Made by a program: the position numbers and the translations under genes | Notes under the pieces: generated by a model | Databases searched by the model: none | Seen by the model: the letters and a program-made list of their open reading frames with translations, nothing else | What the model was told of the DNA's origin: nothing | NCBI GenBank assembly: GCA_030141605.1 | Contig: JAQGDQ010000218.1 | Span: 248,001 to 312,000, forward strand | Direction: 5' to 3' | From: Tubiluchus corallicola | Lineage: Eukaryota > Priapulida > Priapulimorpha > Priapulimorphida > Tubiluchidae | DNA: 64,000 nucleotides | In this document: in pieces, positions 10,420 to 37,800 of the stretch | Position numbering within the stretch: position 1 is the first letter of the stretch | Layout: every line of letters begins with the position of its first letter

Positions 10420-11646
10420 TTAGTTTAACTGCTTATGTACCTGGTTTTCAGAACCAACAGCTTCTTCTCTTGGTCTTTTTGGAGATGTAGCTATCGAAAA
10501 CTGTGTCATCTTGGGAAATCTTTCTCTGCAAAATCTCATCACATGTCCAGGCTTGTGACAGTAGTAACATTCAACCTTCGCACGCCAGTCATTTTGATTT
10601 CTCACCTCATTTTGTTTTTGCATATTTGATTCAACGTTAAACTTCTTTTCTTGTTTTTCAGTATTAGTGAGTTCACGCAGCTGGTATTTTACACTGTTCA
10701 GCTCTTTCATAATTTCTTCCAAAGTTATTTCTTTGCTTGATGATGCTTTGTGTGTATAATTCACTTGGTTGATTCTCGGTTGTAGCGGCTTCTTGCTTCT
10801 AGCTTCGGCGGCCTCCTTAGTCACTGCCTCATATTGTGCAACTTTTGTTATTGCATCCTCAAGCGTTTTTGGTTCCTGGAGGCTGGCATGCTTTCTGACT
10901 TCTATGTCACCAAGTCCTTCCAGGTATTTATCAATTAGTAAAGCTTCACTAGCTTCTTTTGACAAACCAGGATAGGCTAAGCCAAACAAACGTCGAACTG
11001 TAGCTCCAAATTCTTCCGGAGTTTCACTTAATTTTCTCATTCGATGCCTCAGCTCACTGCGATGTTGTAGCATGCGTTCAGCTGGATCAAAACGTTTACC
11101 CAGTGCTTGGATGAGTGACATGTAAGTCACTTCACCAGAATCCAAATCCATTTCCATTGCAACTTCAAGTGCATCCCCTTCCAAGCATAAGGGTAGGTGG
11201 GTCACCCATTCAGTTCTTGGCCAACTGTTGTGTTTTGCAACTAGTTCAAACTTTGCAATAAATTGTCTGAACTGCAAGCCATCTCCTGTTTTAAAAGTAG
11301 GAGGCTTCTTTTCTTTGCGTATTTTGCCTGCTCCTTTTGCTTGTGTTGTCGCAGTTGGAGTTGACTGTTTGGTAAGATGGGGCAGTGGTGTCCATCCAAC
11401 TTCAGGCTGATTTGGTGTTGTATAACTTATATGTGGCCATCTTGGTTCTACTTCTTCACCAGCTTCTGATGCATTTCCCTCTGTTGACCATTCTGACCAT
11501 GGTGAATGTACTTCTACAGGTGGTGCTTCAATCCAGCCTGTATGTCTCGCACGTTTTCGCTTGCTTTCAGTACTAGGTGTACCGAGATTGGATAAAGTTG
11601 TTTTTGGTTTTACAGATGGTGTTATCTGTAATGTAGTCGGCTGCAA
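10420..11646 (-). pseudogene. gag: Gypsy Gag, main part
   Basis: Frame of 408 codons holding the capsid-like region (QFRQFIAKFELVAKHN; a retrotransposon gag domain around residues 120-260) and a C-terminal CCHC zinc knuckle, CYYCHKPGHVMRFC (C-x2-C-x4-H-x4-C). The true N-terminus is in the frame at 11622-12185; a 338-bp tandem duplication (not a multiple of 3) now splits the two. The Met at 11646 is internal to the duplicated unit and is probably not the native start. Confidence 0.85.
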
Positions 11647-12048
11647 GCTTTCTTCGTTTTGCAGTGCTGCTGGGAGTGTTGCTCTTCTCTTGCTGAATTT
11701 TCTATCTTGTTAAGATGTGGCAGTGGTGTCCATCCAACTTCAGGCTGATTTGGTGTTGCATAACTTATATGTGGCCATCTTGGTTCTACTTCTTCACCAG
11801 CTTCTGATGCATTTCCCTCTGTTGACCATTCTGACCATGGTGAATGTACTTCTACAGGTGGTGCTTCAATCCAGCCTGTATGTCTCGCACGTTTTCGCTT
11901 GCTTTCAGTACTAGGTGTACCGAGATTGGATAAAGTTGTTTTTGGTTTTACAGATGGTGTTATCTGTAATGTAGTCGGCTGCAAGCTTTCTTCGTTTTGC
12001 AGTGCTGCTGGGAGTGTTGCTCTTCTCTTGCTGAATTTTCTATCTTGT
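11373..12048 (-). repeat. 338-bp tandem duplication in gag
   Basis: Copies 11373-11710 and 11711-12048 are nearly identical. The period is 338 = 3x112+2, so it shifts the frame. Confidence 0.9.
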
Positions 12049-12185
12049 TCTGCTCCATCTGTTTCCATCTTATGCATAGCATTTTCTATGTGGACCTCTG
12101 TATTTTGTGCTCCCACAATTGTATCAGTGTTACTTTTAGGAGTGGAAGTCAGAAAGGATTTTAAGTAGGATAATATAGCTGTCAT
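11622..12185 (-). pseudogene. gag: Gypsy Gag, N-terminal part ended by duplication frameshift
   Basis: Begins MTAILSYLKSFLTSTPKS 70 bp inside the primer-binding site, which fits the native Gag start. It runs 187 codons and shares about 100 residues with the start of the other Gag frame, then goes out of frame at the duplication junction (near 11710) and stops. The element would not make full Gag unless the duplication is an assembly error. Confidence 0.85.
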
Positions 12186-12255
12186 TTTACCAATTTTATT
12201 ACAGCTTGCCGTTCTTACTCAGTTTGAATCACAATGCCTCAAAACAAAATTCAAA

Positions 12256-12273
12256 ATCCCGGACGAGCCCCCA
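12256..12273 (-). other. Primer binding site, tRNA-Pro type
   Basis: Minus strand TGGGGGCTCGTCCGGGAT, the 18-nt PBS complementary to the 3' end of tRNA-Pro (known from murine leukaemia-type viruses). It is seven bases inside the 5' LTR. Confidence 0.85.
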
Positions 12274-12280
12274 AAATGTA

Positions 12281-14061
12281 GTGTGGCACAGCTCGGCTTA
12301 AGGGTATGATATTAGGTTAAAGTGCCACCTATCATTGACTTCTGCAACTAACTTTATTTTACTTTATTTTTACATAAAAAAATGTTGGGTTCAGCTTTGA
12401 CAATATCTTGAGGCTACTTGTAATTCAAATTTAAACTGAGTAAAAGCAACAACAAGTGAACTAAGATTAAAAATAATTTATTCTATTGGCTTTACTATAA
12501 AATACAGCTAATTTTAGTTAGGTAAAATCCACAATCATCAATACTATTCTTGTTTCTAGTTAAAGAAATCTTCTATAGCAATTGCAATTGGTCATGCAAA
12601 GAATGCTAGAGTCCAGGTTTCAGTAAGATTAAGCAGTTGCAATTTTCATGCCAGTCCTGTGTATAGGTACTATGTTCCTGTTCCACATTTAACTAAAAGT
12701 GAGCAAAACTATGATCCAGTCTCTTCTTTCACTTATTTGTATAAGATCTCGAATAACCCCGGATCAATAGCTAGCTGACTTGTGATCTGCAACTTTTTTT
12801 TAAGTGGAACTTTTTCATTCCAGGAATTTTCTGCAACTTTTCTATTCTGCAACTCTTTAAATTCTGCAACTCTTTAAGTTCTGCAACTCTTTAAATTCTG
12901 CAACTCTTTTCAATTCTGCAACTCTTTTCAATTCTGCAACTCTTTTAATTCTGGAACTCTTCTATTCTGCAACTCTTTTCAATTCTGCAACTCTTTTAAT
13001 TCTGGAACTCTTCTATTCTGGAACTCTTTTAATTCTGCAACTCTTTCATTCTGGAACTCTTCTATTCTGCAACTCTTTTAATTCTGGAACTCTTTTAATT
13101 CCTGGAACTCTTTTAATTCTGCAACTCTTTTAATTCTGGAACTCTTTCATTCCAAGAATTTTCTTTTAACTCCAGGAAATTTCTGCAACTCTTTTAATTC
13201 CAGGAAATTTCTGCAACTCTTTTAATTCTGGAACTCTTTTAATTCCTGGAAATTACTGGAACTCTTTTAATTCCTGGAAATTACTGGAACTCTTTTGATC
13301 TTGGATTTTCCTGGAACTCTCAGCAACTCTTTTAAATCTTGGATTTTCCTGGAACTCTCAGCAACTCTTTTAAATCTTGGATTTTCCTGGAACTCTTTTT
13401 GTCTCTGCAACTGCTTTAATCCTGAAACCCTTTTCTAGCTTCTCTTTTGGTTTCTAGAACCTAGTGTTTCTGGAACTCTTTTCTAGGTTCTAGATTCCTG
13501 ACACATCCTAGCTAGTTTTGAAAGCTAGCTTTATCTAGTAAGTTAAAACTTACTTCTCATCCTGCTTCTTTTCCATGTTTAGATGAATCTTCAGTTGCTG
13601 TAGCTCTTTATCACTTTGAAAATGTTCGGATGTGTGTGGTCAATAGCCTGGCCCTCCCTTTATATAGCCGCCTGAGCGTCGGCGTCGCTAAGTTACCCTG
13701 GATTGTGCATTGTAACCGAGGGGTGGGCTGTTCATTACACTTTGTTACTTTCAGTCTTCTAATTATAATTTCATCAATTTGTTTTGCTCTTTTTTTAACA
13801 GCGCATATGTTTGTCTACATTTAATCTAATTTATCAGCTTATGTTTGATCCTTTTTGTTTTTATTTTCTTGTTTTCCAAACCGGGAATTCACCGGGTTCT
13901 AAAGTTTCATCGCCCTGTGTTTATCTTTCGGTCAGCATCTGGTGTGCTCGCCGAATAGCGAAGATGTGCATAACATAAGAGCATCCATAATGGCTGCGTC
14001 CATAGTGCGTGTAAACAATATTAAAATTCCGATGATTATATTTTTTTTAGAGAATATTACA
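12281..14061 (-). repeat. 5' LTR of Gypsy element
   Basis: Partner of 2601-4447 with the same ends, TATA box and inner tandem array, about 1781 bp. It adjoins the PBS at 12273. Very few substitutions separate the LTRs outside the array, so the insertion is young. Confidence 0.92.
13659..13666 (-). promoter_or_regulatory. TATA box of 5' LTR
   Basis: Minus-strand TATATAAA within GGCTATATAAAGGGAGGG; the likely core promoter for the genomic RNA of the element. Confidence 0.6.
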
Positions 14062-14290
14062 ATATTACTCGATTTTGTTCTGCAGTAAAACCATCAATAA
14101 TTTGTTTGAAAATTGTGCACAGAAATCACAGCTAAATTATTTTAATTGCATGATGTTTCAATCATTTTAATGATATGGAACATATGTGATTGAAGTGCCA
14201 AATTATTCGAATCTATAGTTTTACATTCGAATCTAGTTCGAACTAAAAAACTCGTTCGACTCGAATTCAAATGTTCGTATTATTGATGGC
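14062..14290 (-). repeat. Fragment of the hAT-like repeat also found at 35695-36681
   Basis: Flank of the 5' LTR. It matches, in reverse orientation, sequence around 36470-36545 (e.g. CTGCAGAACAAAATC on the minus strand) and has the TTCGAATTC-rich end. Confidence 0.6.
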
Positions 14291-14977
14291 CATTATACTG
14301 CTGTACCATATACAGCATAATTGTTGTACCTCAACGAGATATTCTTTTAGCCTTGAGGGGTGATAGATAGGAGAAATAGCCTCCTAAAACATGCAGTGTT
14401 TGCAAACTAGTTGGAATGCATTCAAGGGGTATCTTGATGACATATGGCAAAACTGCTGCTGCAATACTGAAGCAGTGCCTTCAAGCAAATTTTAGTCAAT
14501 ATGTAATGTTCTTTGTAATCTTAATGAGGACATTACAGGGCTTTACGTTTTTAATGTTAAAGATGACAGGTCTCACTCATAATTAGCATTATCTTAATAA
14601 TTATTTGTATAGTTTTCAAGAACAGAATGGTCAACAGGCTAATGCCTAACACGTGGGTGATGGTATGGTGTCCTAAACCACTATTTCACATGGAGTAGTT
14701 TGCCAGCAGATATCATATTGCCTCAAGCTCTCGAGTGTAACGTTTTTTTAAAAATGGTTACTGTTTTCAACTTTCTGCAGCATTATCTTCTTTGCAATGC
14801 TTTTAAGTTATTTGTTATTTTGTTTAACCAACTTTCATGAAACACACGGACCTGTATATAATTATAATAATGACATTTACTCAGTATTTTTTTACAATTT
14901 AATAAAATTTAAAAATAAATTCTCAAAAGCATAAAGTGGTCGTGTAAGCGTACCTTTTGATGTTAATAAAATTGTAG
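14291..14977. other. Upstream region of VPS4, no feature seen
   Basis: AT-rich; no ORF, RNA gene or repeat recognised. Confidence 0.35.
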
Positions 14978-14985
14978 TGACGTCA
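14978..14985 (+). promoter_or_regulatory. CRE/ATF site upstream of VPS4
   Basis: Perfect palindromic TGACGTCA, 215 bp upstream of the VPS4 ATG. This is the consensus cAMP response element and typical of housekeeping promoters. Use is inferred. Confidence 0.45.
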
Positions 14986-15095
14986 TACGCACAGGAGTTT
15001 TTAACTATTGCTGAATTACAGTGGTTCCTTTAGCGATAAAATAGGAACTCTTGGGACGAAACATTAGTGATTTGCCGAACTTCTGTGTCTTAAAA

Positions 15096-15134
15096 ATGCC
15101 CAAACCTAACGCTGTTTTAGAAAAAAAACTTTAG
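15096..15134 (+). CDS. Possible uORF in VPS4 5' leader
   Basis: ATG followed by 11 more codons and TAG (MPKPNAVLEKKL), ending 65 nt before the VPS4 start. It counts only if transcription begins upstream of it. Confidence 0.3.
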   Translation: MPKPNAVLEKKL

Positions 15135-15199
15135 AGCAACATTGACGAGTTTAAAACCTATAACTTTGGGTAGTCACCGGTATACCTTGACATTTCAAA

Positions 15200-30679
<15,480 letters not shown>

Positions 30680-31046
30680 ATTTTGTTAGTCTGTGATGAT
30701 GAAACATGAAATGTATATTTATCAGTTTATAACCTGTTACTTGGAGTCTGTTGTAACTCATCACCTGTACGTCGTTTAGTAGTTTTGCAGGTAAATACTT
30801 TGTTTGATACGCAGGGAGGCGAGCAGTAGCAAATCCAAAAGTGCATGAAATTCCAACTTTCGGCTGTAACCGTAGCCGTAGCCGTAGGTACACAATATGG
30901 TACGTGCATTTCCATTTGTAAAGTAACAGAAACAGGTTTTCGCATTTGTTAATGTAGAACATGATAAGTATATTGCTTATTTGTGATTTTGTATGCTAAC
31001 TTCCTTCAAGTTAAAGTTGACACGTGTATAAGATGCGGCTTCGTAC

Positions 31047-31052
31047 AATAAA
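31047..31052 (+). terminator. Candidate VPS4 poly(A) signal
   Basis: First AATAAA after the stop, 368 nt downstream. Confidence 0.35.
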
Positions 31053-31114
31053 TTCAAGTTTGACAGGTCTGTGCAGCGCAATTTACCTTCAAATTACACT
31101 TATATCTTAGTTTG

Positions 31115-31665
31115 CCGGATCTCGCTTTTACGGATGTCGGAGCAAAACCTGGACTGTTAAAAAGTCCCACATACTAGAGACACAGTCCGTTGTTTCACGA
31201 GCTGAACGCTAGTTGACCGTCACTTTGTTTACATCATTACATCTGTGTAACCAAGCAGCGTGTCACTTTGTTTACATCATTACATCTGTGTAACCAAGCA
31301 GCGTGTCACTTTGTTTACATCATTACATCAGCGTAACCAAGTAGTGTGTCACTTTGTTTACATCATTACATCAGTGTAACCAAGCAGCGTGTAACGACAC
31401 GTGTGTAGCTTGTATGTCAGCTTGTTTAACTGGTTTTGATTAGCAGAGTTATTTGAGTCAATTGCTGACAGTTTTTATACACTTTTGCATAATTGCATGT
31501 GGGAGACCCGAACTAGACGTTTTTGAGACAATTTGGTGATTGATTCTACATTATCGTGAGTCTAATACACGGCAGTTACTGTATTAGTTTAGTATCGGTA
31601 AATACGGACAATCGGCAAATTTGGACTGACGTCTCCCCGCTTTTGTCCAGCGAACTGAGATATGA
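31115..31665. mobile_element. MITE with TTTGCCGGAT-type inverted ends, copy B
   Basis: Left TAGTTTGCCGGATC, right inverted CAGTTCGCTGGAC. Includes four 43-bp tandem units (31218-31390) around TTGTTTACATCATTACATC. Confidence 0.7.
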
Positions 31666-31699
31666 ATGTAGTTCATTTAGGTAAGCTGTGTCTTAGCTG

Positions 31700-32590
31700 A
31701 TACTAGCACGGCATAATTTTACTGATATGTTTACTATATAAGATACATAAATGTGGGTTTATGCTATGATTACATTTCTAATGAAATACATCAATCGTCA
31801 ACATATAAGATCAGTCAATGATTTAATCCACTGTTGTTTGTTTGTTTAATATTCGAGTATATAGTCATTTAATGAGATTTTGCTATCTAATTAATAATGC
31901 TGCACATAATCTATGCATACATGTGCATAAATTATGCAAATTTTTCCTGAGATGTAATATTTACCTCAACGTAAGCATATAATTACAATTCTTACTACAA
32001 GCGTATAATCAATACGTACAATTCCTAGAACTCACGTGAATTTTATTCTCAACATTATAGCGAGAGTGACGACCGTTTACAATCTTGCTGTTCGACGTAC
32101 CTCCATGTGCAAGCCTGCCTGCCTGTTCCTGTCGTGAATAATATCTTCACGTATTCTGCCTGCTTATATCCTGCCGTGAATAACGACTCCAAACATTCAG
32201 TTTGCCTAATCCTTCTGCGCCTTGTTGGCTGTGTTGATTAGTTGTAGATATTGAAATTATGTGATAGAATAAGTAAGCAAGTCGTTTGTTGCAGTTAGTA
32301 AAGATTGATGAATTGTAGAAACTTTGACGTAAGGTATTTCTTTTGAAAGTTTTAACACGTATGATATCCATTTCTCGAAGAACTAGGTTTGAAAATGCTG
32401 TGAGTTTTTTTCAAGTACAATGTTGTCATCCTTAAAAGTATGTTATTCTCAATTGTTAAGTGTGTTTATGTCTTGCTTATATCTAAATTGATGTAAAAAT
32501 GTTTGTTTAAATGCAGTAGCTGAACATATTTAAAAGCTAATATATTTTTCACCTTTATTATCATAAATCTTTACTTAATTAACGTCTAGC
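31700..32590. other. Intergenic, no feature seen
   Basis: AT-rich; no coding or repeat signal recognised. Confidence 0.35.
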
Positions 32591-32596
32591 ATAACG

Positions 32597-32868
32597 TCAG
32601 TCGTTCCCGTCGACCGCCCAATAAGCGTGCAAGATTTTTTCACACCCACGCAGAGCTTATTTAACGCGGTTCTTTCGGGACATTTAGCTGCAGCTGCATA
32701 TTGCCGGGCATCTAATACTGTTATGAAAAATGCAGTCATTCCCGTCAACAGCCCAATCAGCGTGCAGGGTTTTTTCACACCCACGCAGAGCTTATTTAAC
32801 GCGGTTCTTTCGGGACATTTACCTGCAGCTGCATATTGCCGGGCATCTAATACTGTTATAAAAAATGC
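32597..32868. repeat. 135-bp tandem duplication
   Basis: Two copies containing CACACCCACGCAGAGCTTAT and GGGCATCTAATACTGTTAT, intergenic between VPS4 and VPS9D1. Confidence 0.9.
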
Positions 32869-32879
32869 TCAACTTTTCA

Positions 32880-34160
32880 TTAGTTAGCGGGAGAAATATT
32901 GGCCTGGTTCTAGATTTCATTATTGTTGATTTAAATTGCCAGTGAATTGGTGGAAATATATAGTCTAGTTTTGTTTATTATAGGAAGAAATGCACAGCGC
33001 TTGAGTCTATGAGTTGCTGATTAAATCATTTTGCTATCAATAAAACACACAGTTTAGTTGTGCTTATGACTTTGCAAGTTAGATAAAAAGCTGAAACAAC
33101 CAATATGATTGAAAAGGATAAATTAACCTAACGAGGTTAGGCGATCATGATTAGACATTAGTTGTCACGTTGTTTACTAAAGACAGTTGTTATCCAGCGT
33201 GAGCTGCTGTCCCAAATACCGCTAAGCAGGCTTACGTTACAGCGCACGCGGAGCGACAGACCAATATACTTGACGTCGATTAAGACGTGATGCGTGTCAT
33301 AGATTAGAACGGACTTTGGCATTTTCAGTTTTTGTCCTGTGCCATCAGTGTCGTTGATCAACATTTTTAGTACCTGCTTTTTGTGATACGAAAGCAACTT
33401 TTGACGAATTTGAAGTAATGCAGAGTATTTTAGCTTTCAGACTGTATTATGTCGGCTAAAAACCTTGTTGTTGGTGTGGAAACTTATTAGCGTCTGATAC
33501 ACAATAATGTAAATTTATAAAAAAATAAGCTAGAATGCTACAACGTAACCCCCCTCCTGAGAACTGAAAACGAGTATTCCAGATCATTCTGATTTTCCAG
33601 GAAGATTCCCGAATAACTTGACCTAAAAATGAAATATTAAGTGGCGTTTATGTAGCATCTGGGTGTGGGGAGTCGGTTTACAATGTACCCGTTTACGCAG
33701 CCTGAACGTGCATTTTTTTCCGCAGGTGGAAAACGCACCTGCATTGGCATCCGCGATTCCGGATGCTACGAAAATGCCACATTAGTCTGAATTTCTAATA
33801 AGACTAGCAAGCAGTTCAGTGAATAACTTGTAAAAAAAAGATCATAACACGCAATGATTCAGCAAACGAGCCACAGAGCCGTTTGTTACCATTTCAGATA
33901 CAATCAATTTGTAAGCTGTAGCTAATATAAGACACTATAGTCTTTTTTTAAGCAAACATGTACACTAATGTAGTTTTTGAAGGTTCTTAGTAATTATTTC
34001 TCGTTAATCAGTCATTTAAAACATTGTAACTAGAACCAATTACATGTTCCAATTTCTTCGGGTTAATTAACTATATTAGCTACATAAAATTAAATTAAGT
34101 TTTATACATTGAATAGGAAAAACAGCTATGTCTTAGCTAGTTTTTTGTAGGACCTTTAAT
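32880..34160. other. Intergenic, no feature seen
   Basis: No gene found on either strand. Confidence 0.35.
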
Positions 34161-34168
34161 TTAAACTG

Positions 34169-34174
34169 TTTATT
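34169..34174 (-). terminator. Candidate VPS9D1 poly(A) signal
   Basis: Minus-strand AATAAA, about 590 nt after the VPS9D1 stop. Confidence 0.3.
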
Positions 34175-34464
34175 GATACGATATTTTCACTGTTTGATAC
34201 ACAGATTACATTAAAATAATTCAACAGTGATTACATGCTGGGTTAATTGTTTATGGTAAATACTGTGTTTATGTTTAAAGCAAGACTTGTAATATAATTA
34301 ATTTGTATAATAAAAATAAAAACTATTGAACGTTTAATTGAGAAATCACTTATTTCTTAACAATGATTGACGAATCATTATCATTCACATTAAAATCTCA
34401 TTCCATATCAGATACGTAATCAGTAGACATTGAATAAACAAACAGTTGTAAATTAATATAAAAC

Positions 34465-34700
34465 TTTCAATTACTTGTGGTGTATTAGAAACAGTATTAA
34501 ACTAGTTTCTACCTGGTTATTATTAATTACATGTATTTGCATAGAGCTTATATTCAAGCAGAGTGCTGTAATACCTTGCACCTGTTCGTTATGTGGTACT
34601 TATATAAAAGCTGGGGCCAGTAACTGCCTGTGGTGTGTTACAAAATGTGCCCTGGACATGAATATAAAAGCATACACATTTTGATTTTGATAAATCAATG
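34465..34700 (+). repeat. Interspersed repeat Rep-C, copy 1
   Basis: Matches 40717-40960, 40962-41110 and (inverted) 42172-42440: ATTAATTACATGTATTTGCA and TGTTACAAAATGTGCCCT. Lies in the probable VPS9D1 3' UTR. Confidence 0.75.
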
Positions 34701-34763
34701 TCATAAATAATGTCATATTACCTTGTTGCTGTCTGTACTATAATACTACACGGTAGAGTCAAT

Positions 34764-34848
34764 TTATGAACCAGTAGATAAAGATTCCAGATACTGTAGT
34801 GCATTCTGCAGGGAAATCAGACAATAGCCTTCTTCGCCCATTAAATAC
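34764..34848 (-). CDS. VPS9D1: VPS9D1 exon 14 (C-terminus)
   Basis: (E)[19 protein letters not shown] then LESLSTGS and TAA; acceptor TTTTCTCACAG. Found by its match to human GEEGYCLTSLQSAL and by phase with exon 13. Confidence 0.92.
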
Positions 34849-37800
34849 CTGTGAGAAAATCATATTTCATCATTTTGCAATTGAATTTAAACGAATGCGG
34901 GTCATTTTTATTCTGTCTAGACCAGAGCCAGATTTAAGCCAATTAGGCAGATTCGTTCCTGAGCCCTGCGTCAAGGGGGGGGGGGGCACGCATGGTTAAG
35001 CGGAGAACGCTATGGTGAATTAATGATGCTTATGAGTGTCCAGGTTGCACGAAGTTTCTTGATACTGTGAACGCAGTGAAACTATTCAATCTGTCCTCAT
35101 TTAAATTGGGTCCCGCGCCAAGAGGGGGGCACGCATGGTTGAGGAGAGGACGCTATGATGAATTAATGATGTTATGAGTGTCCAGGTTGCTTGAAGTTTC
35201 TTGATACTGTGAACGCAGTGAAACTATTCAATCTGTCCTAGTTTAAATTGGGTCCCGCGCCAAGAGGGGGGCACGCATGGTTGAGGAGAGGACGCTATGA
35301 TGAATTAATGTTATGAGTGTCCAGGTTGCATGAAGTTTCTTGATACTGTGAATGCAGTGAAACTATTCAATCTGTCCTAGTTTAAATTGGGTCCCGCGCC
35401 AAGAGGGGGGCACATATGATTGAGGAGAGGACGCTATGATGAATTAATGACGTTATGAGTGTCCAGGTTGCATGAAATAACACATCACTCTTCAGCCTTT
35501 AGGGCAGAGGGCCCCAATAATTTTCTATTTGGGCCCTGCACTTCCTAGGGCCGGGCCTGGTCTAGACAGTACTTTAATCATTCAACTGTGATTACTGACT
35601 TTAATCATTCAACTCTGATTATTGACAAGTTTTCACAAAATCTTTGCCAGCTTACAAACAAAAAACTAAACAATCGTTACACAATATTTTTGTGAGGGGT
35701 GAGCAGAGAATATTCGAGTTCAATTCGAATGAGTTTTTTGAGTTGAAATTCCATTCGAACCTAAATTGTAGATTCAAATAAGTCAGCAGCACTTCAACTA
35801 AATGTGTTGCTTGCAAACCAAAATCGTCCACGAGTCGGTTACATTATGATGCTTCAAAGTAAAATGCACCAAAAATTTGGTCAAATGTCAATCTTTCATT
35901 TTTTATAAAAACAAATGCTAAATATATTGGACTTTTATATTCTAGCATCAAATTGTCAAGAAAATGTTTAAAAAATACCAAAAATCTAATTATATAACCC
36001 GGTACCCACTTTTCTGGCTAGAAACTAGTACTGAAATTGTAAAACTTGTATTTTCAAACTCAGATAGTAGCTTGTGAAAGCAGTCATTTTGCTTTGGGTT
36101 TTGCCAAGCCCAGATCTTCGTCAGGAAGAGCCATCTACTGCATTTCAACATAACTTCAAAGTGCTCTTGTAAAGTCTGTAGCAACCAACATTTGTGCGGT
36201 TGCTAAGTGCTTTGTAGAAATACAATGGCTGACTTTAACATTGATTTTCTCAAGATTATGTTTTTCAGTGTGCAGCCTGCACCTCAACTTCAATGTGGAT
36301 TATCTCAGCTTAGAAATAACATAGAGTGATGAACTTGGTATTAAAATGATCCTCATGAAATGGAGATTCAGGATGAGTGAATAACTAGAAAAACTTAATT
36401 GCTGACTTATGGATTATTTTGCTATGCAAGTTCACATGATTTTTTCATTAAAACATTTCAAACATCAGCACAATTTAGCTGTGATTTCTGTACACAATTT
36501 TTAAACAAATTATTAGTATTTTTACTGCAGAACAAAATCAAGTACTATGCATGATCTTTGTGAGACAACTTTTTTGCTAGAGATTTCAAAATCTTTGAAA
36601 CTGAATTCGGATTAGAGTTCGAAATCCAGAAATTCAATTCGAGTTGAATTCGCTTTCTGATAGAGAATGCTGCTCAGCCCTAATTTTTACAGTTAACTGA
36701 CACACTAATGAACGTACTCATTCGCTTTCTGATAGAGAATGCTGCTCAGCCCTAATTTTTACAGTTAACTGACACACTAATGAACGTACTCATCGTGAAT
36801 GAAATCCTCTACAGCTTGTAATTCCGCAATTAACAGAGGTAACTCACTGCGCACGATTACGTAACTCAGGATGGGTACAAGATCATCTGCACCACTGTAA
36901 TGGAAAATAAAACAGAAATGAATTAAATCAACGCAGTTTAGGATGGGCACAAGATCATCTGCACCACTGTAATGGAAAATAAAACAGACATGAATTAAAT
37001 CAACGTAGTTTAGAATGGGCATAAGATCGTCTGCAGCACTGTAATGGAAAATAAAACAGAAATGCATTAAATCAACGTAGTTTAGAATGGGCACAAGATC
37101 ACCTGCACCACTGTAATGGAAAATAAAACAGAAATGAATTAAATCAACATAGCTTAGGACTGGCACAAGATCTTCTGCAACACTGTAATGGAAAATAAAA
37201 CAGAAATGAATTAAATCAACATAGCTTAGGATGGGCACAAGATCGTCTGCACCACTGTAATGAAAAATAAAACAGACATGAATTAAATCAACGTAGTTTA
37301 GAATGCGCACAAGATCGTCTGCACCACTGTAATGGAAAATAAAACAGACATGAATTAAATCAACGTAGTTTAGAATGGGCACAAGATCGTCTGCACCACT
37401 GTAATGGAAAATAAAACAGACATGAATTAAATCAACGTAGTTCAGGATGGGCACAGGCTTATCGGCACCAGAGTAATGAGAAATAAAATAGAAAAGAATT
37501 AAATCAACATAGCTTAGGATGGGCACAAGATCGTCTGCACCACTGTAATGAAAAATAAAACAGACATGAATTAAATCAACGCAGTTTAGGATGGGCACAA
37601 GATCGTCTGCACCACTGTAATGGAAAATAAAACAGACATGAATTAAATCAACGTAGTTTAGAATGGGCACAAGATCGTCTGCACCACTGTAATGGAAAAT
37701 AAAACAGACATGAATTAAATCAACGTAGTTCAGGATGGGCACAGGCTTATCGGCACCAGAGTAATGAGAAATAAAATAGAAAAGAATTAAATCAACATAG

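Noticed and set aside
33158-33397. Minus-strand ORF as last exon of VPS9D1
   Set aside because: No similarity to the VPS9 tail; the true last exon is 34764-34848, which matches and fits in phase.
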